Notes: generated by a model not told the origin, from the sequence alone. A stretch of DNA of 64,000 nucleotides from Trinickia mobilis (GCF_017315705.1 NZ_JAFLRF010000005.1:182293-246292), one strand, 5' to 3'. Shown: positions 28,558-37,882, counted from the first letter of the stretch. Numbers and translations: made by a program.

Positions 28558-29706
28558 TCAATGCCCGATGCCCTTCGCGGCGAGCGTCTGCTCGACAGCC
28601 TGCGCGAAGAGCGCATGCAAATGGGTGGTCGGGTGGATCGTATCCGCGAACATATAGGTCTGGTCGGCGCCCGCTACCGTCAACGTCTGCGGCGAGCAGA
28701 ACAGGGACTGGCCAAACGCGGTCCCGAACTCGGCTGCCGTCTCTCCGGGGCTGAGCACGCTCGGATTCTGCTCGGCGTATGCGGTCGCGTTCGTCACCAT
28801 CGCCTGCAGGTTGCAGGCGGTGCCGGTGTTCGATACGGAGAACCCGTTCGATGCGTAGTTGGCGACTGCGCTGTCGATGAACTGGAACGTATTGAGCTGG
28901 ATGAGGCTGCTGCTGTTGGCGAGGCCGCCAGCCGTCAGGGCGGTCGAAAGCGCCGTGTTGAAGCCGGCGCTCAGCGACGTGAGCAATGCGCCTCCGTCCG
29001 ATGAACTGATGCCTTGCGGCGTCTTGCCGATATCAGGCAGGTTCGCGAGCACGACCTTGGTGGCCCCATTCTGGATGATCTGGCCGACGATGCCGGCCAG
29101 CGCCACCGCGGCATTCACTACGTTCGCCTCTTGTTGCGCGATGACGGTCGGATTGGTCGGGTTGGCGGCGATGGCAGCGGCCGCGAGCAGGACGTCGTTC
29201 GGGCCGCCTTCGATCACGACGAGCTGATTCGAATTGAAGCTGCCGTGCGCGCTCAGGTATTGCTGGACTTGCCAGCTGATGGGCATCGCTGTCGCTTGCG
29301 GCGTGCCGATGCCGGGCGTCTGGTTGACGCGGGCGCCACCCTGCCCGTAACCGAGCCCGGTCGACGCCGTGAGCGGCTGGCCGAAGCCGCCGAGATAGGC
29401 CGGCGTCACCGTGCCGCCGTAGTAGTTGGCAATGTCCTGGACCCAGATCTGACCGGGGTTCGTCGTGAACTTGCCGCCGCCGAACGAAGGCAAGATGACC
29501 GGGGAGTAGGTGCCGACATCCGAGAGGCTGTCGCCGAACGACACGACCAGCAGCGAAACGCCGCCCGGCGGCGTGCTGCTGCTGGTCGACGAACTGCTGC
29601 TGCCCCCGCCGCCGCATGCCGCGAGAAGCGCGAGCGCGGCGCAGGCGGCGGCCGTTTGTGCAACGCGCAGCAGGCTCTTCGGCTGAGTTTTTTTGCTTTG
29701 TTTCAT
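28558..29706 (-). CDS. GDSL-family lipase/esterase lipoprotein
   Basis: A 382-residue secreted SGNH hydrolase. A lipoprotein signal ends LALLAAC with lipidation at C31, followed by a glycine and serine linker. The nucleophile is S60 in SFGDSLSDVGT; GGARVN, GPNDVL and the late DTIHPTTHLH supply the remaining SGNH blocks. It is expected at the outer membrane or exported, acting on esters of unknown identity. GAGGAG precedes the ATG. Transcribed alone, convergent with Sua5. Confidence 0.9.
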   Translation of the reverse strand: MKQSKKTQPKSLLRVAQTAAACAALALLAACGGGGSSSSSTSSSTPPGGVSLLVVSFGDSLSDVGTYSPVILPSFGGGKFTTNPGQIWVQDIANYYGGTVTPAYLGGFGQPLTASTGLGYGQGGARVNQTPGIGTPQATAMPISWQVQQYLSAHGSFNSNQLVVIEGGPNDVLLAAAAIAANPTNPTVIAQQEANVVNAAVALAGIVGQIIQNGATKVVLANLPDIGKTPQGISSSDGGALLTSLSAGFNTALSTALTAGGLANSSSLIQLNTFQFIDSAVANYASNGFSVSNTGTACNLQAMVTNATAYAEQNPSVLSPGETAAEFGTAFGQSLFCSPQTLTVAGADQTYMFADTIHPTTHLHALFAQAVEQTLAAKGIGH

Positions 29707-29800
29707 CTATCTCATCTCCTCGAATGTGCGGCTTGGCCGTGTGTTGCAGGCAGCGCCCGCCGCTTGTGCCGCGCGGCGGAGCGACAGCTTACAGAACCTG

Positions 29801-30109
29801 TCATGTCTTGCGCGATGCTGGAAATGCCAGGGTTTCGGGTTCGCACAACCTGGGGTCTTGCGCGCTTGAGCCCGCGTGGGCGTCACGCGCGGCGTGCAAG
29901 GCGGTGGCCCATTCGGGCGGCCCGAACAGGGCGCGCAGCTTGTCGGCGGCCTGGTGCATCAGGGCGAGCGACGCGTTGCACAGCGTGTCGGCCCGTTTGT
30001 AGATTTGCGCGTGCGGCCGTGCGCGCCGCAGGTGCCGCGCCTCCCAGCCGATGCATGTGAGAAAGACGGGCGCCATCGCGAGCAGGAGCAATTCGGCATC
30101 GAACCGCAT
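29801..30109 (-). pseudogene. internally deleted sterol desaturase / fatty acid hydroxylase-like gene
   Basis: The 102-residue frame starts with a good GGGAGA site and reads as the N-terminus of a membrane-bound sterol desaturase-family protein: MRFDAELLLLAMAPVFLTCIGWEARHL, then YKRADTLCNASLALMHQAADKL (read in parts). The next residues, LFGPPEW, resemble the C-terminal tail that ends many members of this family. The four histidine-rich catalytic boxes that should lie between are missing, so an internal deletion of several hundred bases is the simplest reading. The N-terminal resemblance is moderate evidence, the C-terminal one weaker. Confidence 0.5.
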
Positions 30110-30145
30110 GGGCGTCTCCCTCCGTGTCTCGAGTTGGTCTTGTTG

Positions 30146-30233
30146 CAGCGTGTACGCTGTCGTGTTGGGCCGAGTCGCGCGTCACGCAATTGAGCGCCAT
30201 TCCGCGCTTCGGACATTGCCCGACAGCGTACAC
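30146..30233. promoter_or_regulatory. paired operator-like inverted repeats upstream of the desaturase remnant
   Basis: GTGTACGCTGTCG (30150-30162) recurs inverted as CGACAGCGTACAC (30221-30233), 58 bases apart. The first copy sits in CAGCGT-GT-ACGCTG, itself a near-perfect palindrome, as expected for a TetR-type operator. Beyond it on the plus strand, AAGGA and ATG 30278 look like the start of a divergent gene, MQAPSGKARE, which then decays. This suggests a lost divergent regulator. Confidence 0.45.
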
Positions 30234-30391
30234 GGTCGCGTCTCGCGCCGCGCCATTCTTCGTAGAAGGATTATTCGATGCAGGCGCCGTCTGGCAAGGC
30301 GCGTGAGGGTTTTTCCCAGCACGCGGGGGCGGCCGGGAGACAGCCGGATGGAGGCAGGCGCGAGGGCGCGCCCGGCGCCCCGAACCGGCGC

Positions 30392-31993
30392 TTAGCGAGC
30401 GCCCTGATACACCCATTCAAGCAGCGCATCGTGCGCCGCGCGCGCGGCTTCCGCGTGCGCGTCGTTGATGATGCTGACGACCACATAGCTCTGGCCGTCC
30501 GCCCCCGCCACGTAGCCCGCGATCGCACGCACGTCGCGCAGCGTGCCGGTCTTGATGTGAGCGTTGCCGAGCACGGGCGCGGTTTTCAGGCGGTTGCGCA
30601 TCGTGCCGTCGACGCCCGCCACCGGCAGCGATTCGACGAACACCTGCGCGACGGGGCTCGCATTCGCGTGCTGCAGCAAGTCTGCGAGCGACAGCGCCGA
30701 GATATGTTCGTCGCGCGACAACCCCGAGCCGTTTTCGAGCGTGAGCTCCGGCATCGGCAGACCGTTCGCGTTCAGGAACGAGCGGATCGTGTTCGCCGAT
30801 TTCTCGGGCGTCGCGGGCGGCTTCTCCTTGACCGCGCCGATCGTCAGGAACAGGTTGCGCGCCATCACGTTGTTGCTGAACTTGTTGATGTCGCGAACGA
30901 TGTCCGACAGCACCGGGCCCTGGTGAATCGCGACGAGGCGGGCAGTGGCGGGCACCGGGCCTTCGCGCGTCGTGCCGTTGAAGGTGCCGCCCGTCTGTTG
31001 CCACAGTGCGAGGAAGCCGCCCGCGAAGAACTGCGAGTGGTCGAGCACGGCGAGGTTGATCGAGCGCATGCCGCAGCGCGCCGGGTAGTCGCCCGAGAAC
31101 AGCGCGGCGACCGTGCCGTTCGCTTGCGGCGTGACGGTCGGCGTCACAGCCGTTTCCGCGCCGACGCACGCGCCGCGCGTCGCGTGCAGTTCGTTGTCGA
31201 CTTGCAGTTGCGAGAGCGCCGGCAGCACGTCGATCGCGACAGTGCCGTCGGCCGACGGCGTCAGCGTGAACGTCAGCGATTTGAAGGCGTACAGCAGCGG
31301 GTCGGGGCCGACGTTATAGGGCGCGGTGGTGTCGTCGTCGAACGGCGGGAGATCGCGCGTCGACGGATCGAAGAAGCGCTTGTCGAGCACCAGCGCGCCG
31401 TCGATGCCGGTGATCCCGGCCTTGTGAATCTTGTCGACGAGATCGATCAGCTCTTCCGGCACGAGCTTCGGATCTCCCGTGCCCTGGATGTACAGGTTGC
31501 CGTGCAGAACGCCGTGCTCGTCGACGGTGCTGTCCGCATAGGCGTTGGTGCGCCAGCGGTAATCGGGCCCGAGGATCGAAAGACCGGCGAAGGTCGTGAC
31601 GAGCTTCATCGTCGAGGCGGGCATCATCGGCTTGCCTGCGTTCACCGCGAGGATCGGCGAGCGCTCGCCGATCTTCTCGACGACCACGCTCACCGACGTC
31701 AGCGGCACGTGCGCGCGCTCGAGTCCTTTCATCACGGGCGCGGGCAGGACCGTCGTGACGCTGACGGCCGGACGATGTGTCTTCTTGCGCGCTTCGGCTG
31801 GCGCGGCGAACGCGAGCGCCGTACAGGCGAGCAGCGCAACGGCGGTGCGGGCAAGCGTCCCCGGCCGATGAAAACGATTCGGCTGTTGCGATTCGTTGCG
31901 CGATGACGTGAATGATGACGAAGGCGAGGCGGGGTGAACTACGCGCCGTGACAACGCGCGGCGTGCAACAGAAGAGAGAAATGCGTTCGTCAT
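30392..31993 (-). CDS. dacB: D-alanyl-D-alanine carboxypeptidase/endopeptidase (PBP4 family)
   Basis: Periplasmic class C penicillin-binding protein that trims peptidoglycan peptides. At 533 residues it is full length. The nucleophile is S127 in PASTMKLVTT (SxxK), the SxN motif is in KFSNNVMARN and the KTG motif in HIKTGTLRDV, so it is catalytically complete. The signal peptide sits at about 45-68 (ARTAVALLACTALAFAAPAEA read in parts), behind an unusually long 45-residue basic, Ser-rich lead; no internal ATG before the signal was found. Confidence 0.92.
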   Translation of the reverse strand: MTNAFLSSVARRALSRRVVHPASPSSSFTSSRNESQQPNRFHRPGTLARTAVALLACTALAFAAPAEARKKTHRPAVSVTTVLPAPVMKGLERAHVPLTSVSVVVEKIGERSPILAVNAGKPMMPASTMKLVTTFAGLSILGPDYRWRTNAYADSTVDEHGVLHGNLYIQGTGDPKLVPEELIDLVDKIHKAGITGIDGALVLDKRFFDPSTRDLPPFDDDTTAPYNVGPDPLLYAFKSLTFTLTPSADGTVAIDVLPALSQLQVDNELHATRGACVGAETAVTPTVTPQANGTVAALFSGDYPARCGMRSINLAVLDHSQFFAGGFLALWQQTGGTFNGTTREGPVPATARLVAIHQGPVLSDIVRDINKFSNNVMARNLFLTIGAVKEKPPATPEKSANTIRSFLNANGLPMPELTLENGSGLSRDEHISALSLADLLQHANASPVAQVFVESLPVAGVDGTMRNRLKTAPVLGNAHIKTGTLRDVRAIAGYVAGADGQSYVVVSIINDAHAEAARAAHDALLEWVYQGAR

Positions 31994-32267
31994 GGACGGC
32001 TGGTTCTGTGAATCAAGTCGATCGATGCAATGACGGCAAGCGCCGTGGCGGCATCGATCGCGACAAGCGGGCAGGCTATGCGTTTAGCGCCTGCGCAATA
32101 ACGGGGCAATCGCGGCGCGGCTAGCGGGCAATTCCATCACGCCGCGCCAAAAGCGCTCATTGTAGAGACATGCTGCGGCGCTGCGGAAAAAAGCACGTGC
32201 GCCGCGTGGTGCCGGCGAGACGTTAAAATGCGTTCGTGACACACCTTTGCCGCAGGATCAAACAGCG

Positions 32268-32930
32268 ATGCGCATATTGCTTGTCGAAGACGACCGGATG
32301 ATTGCCGAAGGCGTACGCAAAGCGCTGCGCGGCGAGGGTTTTGCCGTCGATTGGGTGCAGGACGGCGAGGCTGCGCTGACCGCTGCGACCGGCGAATCTT
32401 ACGATCTCATGCTGCTCGACCTGGGCTTGCCGAAGCGCGACGGCCTCGACGTGCTGCGCACGCTGCGCGCCCGCGGCCATGCATGCCCGGTGCTGATCCT
32501 CACCGCGCGCGACGCGGTGGCGGACCGCGTCAAGGGCCTCGACGCCGGCGCTGACGACTACCTCGTCAAGCCATTCGATCTCGACGAACTCGGCGCGCGG
32601 ATGCGCGCGCTGATCCGCCGCCAGTCGGGGCGCAGCGAATCGGTGATGCGGCACGGCGCGCTGACGCTCGATCCTGCTTCTCATCAGGTGACGCTCGACG
32701 GCGCGCCGGTCGCGCTGTCCGCGCGCGAGTTCGCGCTGCTCGAAGCGCTGCTCGCGCGCCCGGGGGCGGTGCTCTCGAAGAGCCAGCTCGAAGACAAGAT
32801 GTACGGCTGGGGTGAGGAGATCGGCAGCAACACGGTCGAGGTCTACATCCACGCGCTGCGCAAGAAGCTCGGCGCCGATCTGATCCGCAACGTGCGCGGC
32901 CTCGGCTACATGATCGCGAAGGAAGCGTGA
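32268..32930 (+). CDS. OmpR-family response regulator, QseB/PmrA-like
   Basis: A 220-residue response regulator. The receiver domain has ED at residues 8-9 and phosphoacceptor D51 in LMLLDLGLPKRDG; the winged-helix domain ends NTVEVYIHALRKKLG and VRGLGYMIAKE. The frame is open to a TTG at 32247, but MRILLVEDDR is the family start. The cognate kinase gene follows after 13 bases. TTAAGA direct repeats in front of the protease gene downstream match the kind of box used by PmrA/QseB-like regulators. Confidence 0.9.
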   Translation: MRILLVEDDRMIAEGVRKALRGEGFAVDWVQDGEAALTAATGESYDLMLLDLGLPKRDGLDVLRTLRARGHACPVLILTARDAVADRVKGLDAGADDYLVKPFDLDELGARMRALIRRQSGRSESVMRHGALTLDPASHQVTLDGAPVALSAREFALLEALLARPGAVLSKSQLEDKMYGWGEEIGSNTVEVYIHALRKKLGADLIRNVRGLGYMIAKEA

Positions 32931-32943
32931 GACCGCTCTCTCC

Positions 32944-34242
32944 ATGAGTTCCATTCGACGTCAATTGCTGTTCTGGCTCGTTGCGATCGTCGTCGCGAGC
33001 GTGAGCCTCGCGGGCTGGCTGATCTACCGGCAGGCCCTCGCCGAAGCCAACGAGCTGTTCGATTACCAGTTGCAGGAGATCGCTGCGGCGCTGCCCTCCG
33101 AGCCGTTCGCGCAAATCCTCGGCGCGCATTCCAATGCGGACGAGGGTGTCGTGATCCAGATCTGGAATCGCAACGGCGGGCTCATGTACTACTCGCATCC
33201 GCGCGCGCCGCTCGCACCGCGCGCCGAACTCGGCTTTTCGACGGAACGCACCGAGCGCGGCGAATGGCGCGTGTACGGCGCGATCGTCGGCGACAACGTC
33301 GTGCAGCTCGCGCAGCCGCTTTCCGTGCGCAACCGCCTCGCCGCAAACGTCGCGCTGCGCACGCTGTGGCCGCTGATCGTCGTATTGCCGTTTCTCGGTC
33401 TCGCGGTATGGGGGATCGTCGGACGCGGCCTCGCGCCGTTGCGGCGCGTGACGCGTGCCCTCGAAACGCGCCGCCCCGAGGCGCTCGAGCCGCTGCCGGA
33501 CGAGCGCCTGCCGCTCGAAGTGCGGCCGCTCGTGCGCGCGTTGAACGGGCTGCTCGCGCGCCTTGCGGCCGCGCTCGACACGCAGAAGGCCTTCGTCGCC
33601 GACGCCGCGCATGAGTTGCGCACGCCGCTCGCGGCCGTGCAGATCCAGTCGCAGCTGGTCGCGCGCGCGCACGACGACGAAGCGCGCCGCGAAGCGCTCG
33701 CCGATTTGCAGGCGGGCGTGACGCGCGCAACGCGCCTTGCCGAGCAGCTTCTCGCGCTCGCACGCGCCGAGCCGGACGGCGCGGCGGCAAAAGACGCGCT
33801 CGACCTGCGCGCGCTCCTCGCCGACTGCGTCGCCGCGCACGCGCCGCTCGCGCAGCGGCGCGCGATCGATCTTGGCTTCGAGGAGGCGCAGTCGGCAACG
33901 GTGGCGGCCGATGCCGACGCGCTGCGCGTGATGTTCGGCAACCTGCTCGATAACGCCGTCAAATACACGCCGCAGGGGGGGCGGATCGACGTATCGCTCG
34001 CGCTCGATCCGGACGGCCGCCCGCGCGTGAACATCGCCGACAGCGGCCCAGGCATCCCGGAGGACGAGCGCGAGCGCGTGTTCGACCGCTTCTACCGCGA
34101 CACCTCGGCGCGGGCGCGCACCGACGTGTCCGGCAGCGGCCTCGGGCTCGCGATCGTCAAGCGCATCGCCGTCCAGCACGGCGTCGAGATCGAACTGGAC
34201 GACGCGCCGCTCGGCGGCTTGCGCGTCAGCGTGCGGTTCTAG
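32944..34242 (+). CDS. sensor histidine kinase, QseC/PmrB-like
   Basis: A 432-residue inner-membrane kinase. Helix 1 is at about 9-27, a periplasmic region of about 110 residues follows, and helix 2 is at about 142-160 before a HAMP-like linker. The phosphoacceptor is H223 in ADAAHELRTPLAA. N (NLLDNAVKYTPQGG), G1 (DSGPGIPEDE) and G2 (GSGLGLAIVKR) boxes are complete. Partner of the preceding response regulator; the signal is unknown. Confidence 0.9.
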   Translation: MSSIRRQLLFWLVAIVVASVSLAGWLIYRQALAEANELFDYQLQEIAAALPSEPFAQILGAHSNADEGVVIQIWNRNGGLMYYSHPRAPLAPRAELGFSTERTERGEWRVYGAIVGDNVVQLAQPLSVRNRLAANVALRTLWPLIVVLPFLGLAVWGIVGRGLAPLRRVTRALETRRPEALEPLPDERLPLEVRPLVRALNGLLARLAAALDTQKAFVADAAHELRTPLAAVQIQSQLVARAHDDEARREALADLQAGVTRATRLAEQLLALARAEPDGAAAKDALDLRALLADCVAAHAPLAQRRAIDLGFEEAQSATVAADADALRVMFGNLLDNAVKYTPQGGRIDVSLALDPDGRPRVNIADSGPGIPEDERERVFDRFYRDTSARARTDVSGSGLGLAIVKRIAVQHGVEIELDDAPLGGLRVSVRF

Positions 34243-34315
34243 GCGGGCCGGTGGGCGGGCGCCGCCCACCGCGCTCGAGGCGCGGGATTTTGGCCGTAGC
34301 GCCGCCGAAATTCGT

Positions 34316-34375
34316 TGTTAAGAATCCTATTCCACTGTTAAGAATCCCCTTTCGCTGTTAAGACTCCTTTAAGAC
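34316..34375 (+). promoter_or_regulatory. phased TTAAGA repeat array, candidate response-regulator operator
   Basis: TGTTAAGA-CC type units start at 34316, 34336 and 34356, an exact 20-base period (two helical turns). A fourth TTAAGAC begins at 34369, eleven bases after the one at 34358, giving a TTAAG-N6-TTAAG pair like a PmrA/QseB box. The array ends 41 bases before the protease start. The two-component pair encoded directly upstream is the obvious candidate to bind it. Confidence 0.65.
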
Positions 34376-34416
34376 AGCGCACTTACTCTGCGTACGTCAC
34401 CCAGGAGGTTCCTTCG

Positions 34417-35904
34417 ATGAATACCAAGATTCTGTCTCGCAGCGCAATCGCCGTCGCGGTCGCCGTTGCGTTGTCGGCGGGATACGTCGCCGGCACCCGC
34501 CATACCGACCCGCAGCTCATCCAGTCCGCCCAGGCCGCGGCGTTGATGCCTGCCGAAGCCGCCGCGAAGACCGGCATCCCCGATTTCTCCGGCTTGGTCG
34601 AAACCTACGGCCCGGCCGTCGTGAACATCAGCGCCAAGCACGTCGTGAAGCAGGTGTCGCAGCGCCAATCGATGCAGCAGCTGCCGATCGATCCGAGCGA
34701 CCCGTTCTACCAGTTCTTCCGCCACTTCTACGGCCAGTTCCCGGGCCAGGGCGGCGATGACGGCGGCCAGAACGACCAGCCGAGCGCGAGCCTCGGCTCT
34801 GGCTTCATCATCAGCCCCGACGGCTACATCCTGACCAATGCGCACGTCGTGGACGGCGCGAACGTCGTCACCGTCAAGCTGACCGACAAGCGCGAGCTCC
34901 GCGCGAAGGTCGTCGGCGCCGACAAGGATTCGGACGTCGCGGTGCTGAAGATCAACGCGTCCGACCTGCCCACCGTGAAGATCGGCGATCCGCGCCAGAG
35001 CAAGGTCGGCCAGTGGGTCGTCGCGATCGGCTCGCCGTACGGTTTCGACAACACCGTGACCTCGGGCATCATCAGCGCGAAGGCGCGCTCGCTGCCTGAC
35101 GAGAACTACACGCCGTTCATCCAGACCGACGTGCCGGTGAACCCGGGCAACTCGGGCGGCCCGCTCTTCAACCTGCAGGGTGAAGTGATCGGCATCAACT
35201 CGATGATCTACTCGCAGACGGGCGGCTTCCAGGGCCTGTCGTTCGCGATTCCGATCAATGAGGCGATGAAGGTCAAGGACGAGCTCGTGAAGACGGGCCA
35301 CGTGAACCGCGGGCGCCTAGGCGTCGCGGTGCAGAGCCTCAATCAGACGCTCGCCGACTCGTTCGGGCTGCAAAAGCCGAACGGCGCGCTCGTGAGCTCG
35401 GTCGATCCGGGCGGTCCGGCCGCGAAGGCGGGCCTGCAGGCGGGAGACGTGATCCTCGCGGTGGACGGTACGCAGATCAGCGATTCGACCGATCTGCCGT
35501 CGATGATCGCGGGCATCAAGCCGGGCAGCAAGGCCGACGTCGAGGTCTGGCGCGACAAGGCCAAGAAGGACGTCACCGTGACGATCGGCGCGCTCACGGA
35601 TACGAAGGTGGCCTCCAACGACACGCAGTCGCAGGAGCAAGGGCGCCTCGGCGTGGCGGTTCGTTCGTTGACGCCGCAGGAAAGGAGCGGCGCGTCGCTC
35701 ACGCACGGCCTGCTCGTGCAGCAGTCGTCGGGGCCGGCGGCGAGCGCGGGCATCCAGCCGGGCGACGTGATTCTCGCGGTCAACGGCCGTCCGGTGTCGA
35801 ACCCGGATCAACTGCGGGAGATGATCGCGAAGGCCGGCAACAGCATCGCGCTCCTGATCCAGCGCGACAACGCGCAAATCTTCGTGCCAGTCGAACTGGG
35901 CTGA
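34417..35904 (+). CDS. HtrA/DegP-family periplasmic serine protease
   Basis: A 495-residue Do-like protease and chaperone of the periplasm for misfolded envelope proteins. An N-terminal hydrophobic signal or anchor (about 8-25) is followed by the trypsin-like domain with a complete triad H143 (TNAHVVDG), D173 (DSDVAVLKI) and S246 (NPGNSGGPL), then two PDZ domains (about 300-390 and 400-490). AGGAGG-type sites lie before the ATG. It follows a two-component operon and a TTAAGA repeat array, which suggests envelope-stress control resembling MucD/DegP circuits. Confidence 0.95.
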   Translation: MNTKILSRSAIAVAVAVALSAGYVAGTRHTDPQLIQSAQAAALMPAEAAAKTGIPDFSGLVETYGPAVVNISAKHVVKQVSQRQSMQQLPIDPSDPFYQFFRHFYGQFPGQGGDDGGQNDQPSASLGSGFIISPDGYILTNAHVVDGANVVTVKLTDKRELRAKVVGADKDSDVAVLKINASDLPTVKIGDPRQSKVGQWVVAIGSPYGFDNTVTSGIISAKARSLPDENYTPFIQTDVPVNPGNSGGPLFNLQGEVIGINSMIYSQTGGFQGLSFAIPINEAMKVKDELVKTGHVNRGRLGVAVQSLNQTLADSFGLQKPNGALVSSVDPGGPAAKAGLQAGDVILAVDGTQISDSTDLPSMIAGIKPGSKADVEVWRDKAKKDVTVTIGALTDTKVASNDTQSQEQGRLGVAVRSLTPQERSGASLTHGLLVQQSSGPAASAGIQPGDVILAVNGRPVSNPDQLREMIAKAGNSIALLIQRDNAQIFVPVELG

Positions 35905-36019
35905 TCTTTCGGACCGTTGCCCGCAGGCATCGGAGGCTGTTCCAAACGCGCCGCGCCGTCCTAACATGGACGGTGCGGCGCTGTTGTTTCAGGATTCAGT
36001 CACGACGAAAGGAGAGGCA

Positions 36020-36508
36020 ATGAACACGCCAAGCAACAAGCGGACGGTGTTCGCGGCGGTTGCCGCGGCGCTCGCACTCGGGGCGGCGGGCGGCGCGTTT
36101 GCGCAGTCGGGCGCGGTCGGCGGCACGGAGACCGACAACACCAGCGCCGGCAACGCGAACGGCGGCGGCATGCCCCAGATCCAGCAACAAGGCGATGTGT
36201 CGTTCGTGTCGGGCGGGGTGGGCAGCGATGAGTCGTCGGCGCTCAAGCGGGCGCAGCACGACTGGCCGCTCGCGATGCGCTTCACCGGGCCGGGCACGGA
36301 ATATCTGGCGGATGTGCATGTGCGGATCGTGAACGCACATGACGGCGAGGTGCTCAACGTGCAATCGCGCGGGCCGTATATGCTCGTCAGGCTGCGTCCC
36401 GGCCGGTATACCGTGCACGCGACGTACAACGGCCAGGATCAGAAGAAAACGGTGACGATCTCGGGCAGCGGCAGCACCAAAGCGGATTTCTATTGGAACG
36501 CCCTATAG
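36020..36508 (+). CDS. exported protein with a carboxypeptidase-regulatory-like beta domain
   Basis: A 162-residue exported protein. The signal peptide ends GGAFAQ with likely cleavage after AFA. A Gly/Asn-rich linker leads into a beta-rich region: ADVHVRIVNAHDGEVL, GPYMLVRLRPGRYTVHATYNG, KKTVTISGSG. This looks like the prealbumin-like fold of carboxypeptidase regulatory-like proteins. The function is unknown. AAAGGAGAGG precedes the ATG; a terminator follows at 36566. It is 115 bases downstream of the protease on the same strand. Confidence 0.8.
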   Translation: MNTPSNKRTVFAAVAAALALGAAGGAFAQSGAVGGTETDNTSAGNANGGGMPQIQQQGDVSFVSGGVGSDESSALKRAQHDWPLAMRFTGPGTEYLADVHVRIVNAHDGEVLNVQSRGPYMLVRLRPGRYTVHATYNGQDQKKTVTISGSGSTKADFYWNAL

Positions 36509-36565
36509 GCGATTTCCAGCAGCGATCGGAAGGCCACACAAGCGGTGCGAGTTTCGCCGATAATG

Positions 36566-36591
36566 AAAGCCACGGACGCCGTGGCTTTTTT
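36566..36591 (+). terminator. intrinsic terminator
   Basis: A 10-base stem AAAGCCACGG / CCGTGGCTTT with an ACG loop and a following T-run, about 58 bases after the exported-protein gene. Confidence 0.88.
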
Positions 36592-36723
36592 GTGCGCTGC
36601 AAAATCGCCCCTGGCTACGCACCGGCACTATCCGAACACACGCCTTTGGCCGTCGCGCAAGCGGCGACACATCGGCGGCACATCGGCGGCACAGGCCGCG
36701 CACGACGTGTACTGGGGAAAGCA

Positions 36724-37083
36724 ATGACGAACGTCGACGACCATCGAATTGAGATCGTGCCGAACCGCCATCGGGTGCGGGTGATCCACTATGGCGTCAC
36801 GGTTGCCGATACCCACCGCGCACTCACGCTTCGAGAAACGGGTCTTCCCGAGGTCACCTATTTTCCGCGCGAAGATGTCAACATGGCGCGGCTCAAGCCC
36901 TCCGGCCATACATCGGTCTGTCCCTACAAGGGGCACGCATCGTATTTCCATTTGCAAACCGAGGACGGCCTCGTTGAAAACGCGGCTTGGAGCTATGAAG
37001 AACCGCTCGATACGGCCGCCAGAATCAAAGGGTATTTGGCGTTTTATGCATCGCGAGTCGATCGCATCGATCAGACGTCCTGA
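36724..37083 (+). CDS. DUF427 domain protein
   Basis: A 119-residue soluble protein with the DUF427 core: VADTHRALTLRETGLPEVTYFP, VNMARLKPSGHTSVCPYKGHASYFH (read in parts) and NAAWSYEEPL. The family is widespread and its activity is not settled. The frame is open upstream to 36493, but the ATG at 36724 follows GGGAAAGC and gives the family length. It lies between a terminator and the CoxG-like gene. Confidence 0.85.
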   Translation: MTNVDDHRIEIVPNRHRVRVIHYGVTVADTHRALTLRETGLPEVTYFPREDVNMARLKPSGHTSVCPYKGHASYFHLQTEDGLVENAAWSYEEPLDTAARIKGYLAFYASRVDRIDQTS

Positions 37084-37117
37084 TCTCGCGGCCGCGCGTT
37101 CATAGGGAGAATTCGCC

Positions 37118-37882
37118 ATGGAACTGAACGACGCGTTACGCATTCCGCTTGCACCGTCCGCGGTCTGGGACGCGTTGCAGGACATCCCGCTGTTGCGCGC
37201 AAGTCTCGAAAACTGTGAATCGTTGGCGCGCCTCGCGGGCGGCGAGTACGCGCTGACGCTGACCGTACCGCTCGGCCCGCTCAGGGCGCGGTACGACGTG
37301 CGCGCGCACGTCGCGAGCCAGAACGGGGCGGCCGTCGAGGCGCCGCATCGCACGCTCAACTTCAAGGCGCGCGCGCCGGGTGTCGGTTCGTTGCGCGGGC
37401 AGATCGATGTCGCGCTGCGCGCGGATGCGGGTAGCGGCGCTTCGTCCGCGGACGAAGCGCAAGCCGAACCCGCCACGCGGATCGACTACTCGGTCTGGGC
37501 GACGCTCACCGGGCCGCTCGCCGAACTGCCGCCGCGCCAGATCGAAAACGCGATGCACGAGCTGGCCGACGACTTTTTCACGGAGTTCTGCGCGGTCGTG
37601 CAGGCGAAGCACGGGCAGGGGCCGAACCGCGCGCGCGGCGCTCAAAGTCGGCGTCAGCACGTCTTTCTGCGGCCGATCAATTTGGCCGGCATTGCACGCC
37701 GAGCCTATCCGCACGGCGCGGGCGGGACACTGACGGGCCGCGCGGCCGGCACGCTGGTCAGCACCCGAGGCGCACATGGGTTGCATCGCGGACACGAGCC
37801 GCACGCGATGCCCGCCTGGGCCTGGGCGGCGATGGTCTTCTTCGTCGCCGTGCTGCTGTATGCGTCCCGATGGATTGGCTGA
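37118..37882 (+). CDS. CoxG-like SRPBCC protein with a C-terminal membrane anchor
   Basis: A 254-residue protein. The first 155 residues are a CoxG (carbon monoxide dehydrogenase subunit G) type lipid or hydrophobe-binding SRPBCC fold, starting MELNDALRIPLAPSAVWDALQD and ending with ARQIENAMHELADDFF-type helix (PPRQIENAMHELADDFF). A low-complexity linker leads to one C-terminal helix (AWAWAAMVFFVAVLLYAS). In CO oxidisers CoxG helps anchor the dehydrogenase to the membrane; no dehydrogenase genes are near here, so the role is open. Confidence 0.8.
   Translation: MELNDALRIPLAPSAVWDALQDIPLLRASLENCESLARLAGGEYALTLTVPLGPLRARYDVRAHVASQNGAAVEAPHRTLNFKARAPGVGSLRGQIDVALRADAGSGASSADEAQAEPATRIDYSVWATLTGPLAELPPRQIENAMHELADDFFTEFCAVVQAKHGQGPNRARGAQSRRQHVFLRPINLAGIARRAYPHGAGGTLTGRAAGTLVSTRGAHGLHRGHEPHAMPAWAWAAMVFFVAVLLYASRWIG

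Noticed and set aside
36672..36694. Tandem ACATCGGCGGC repeat
   Set aside because: Only two units; too short to call a functional repeat.
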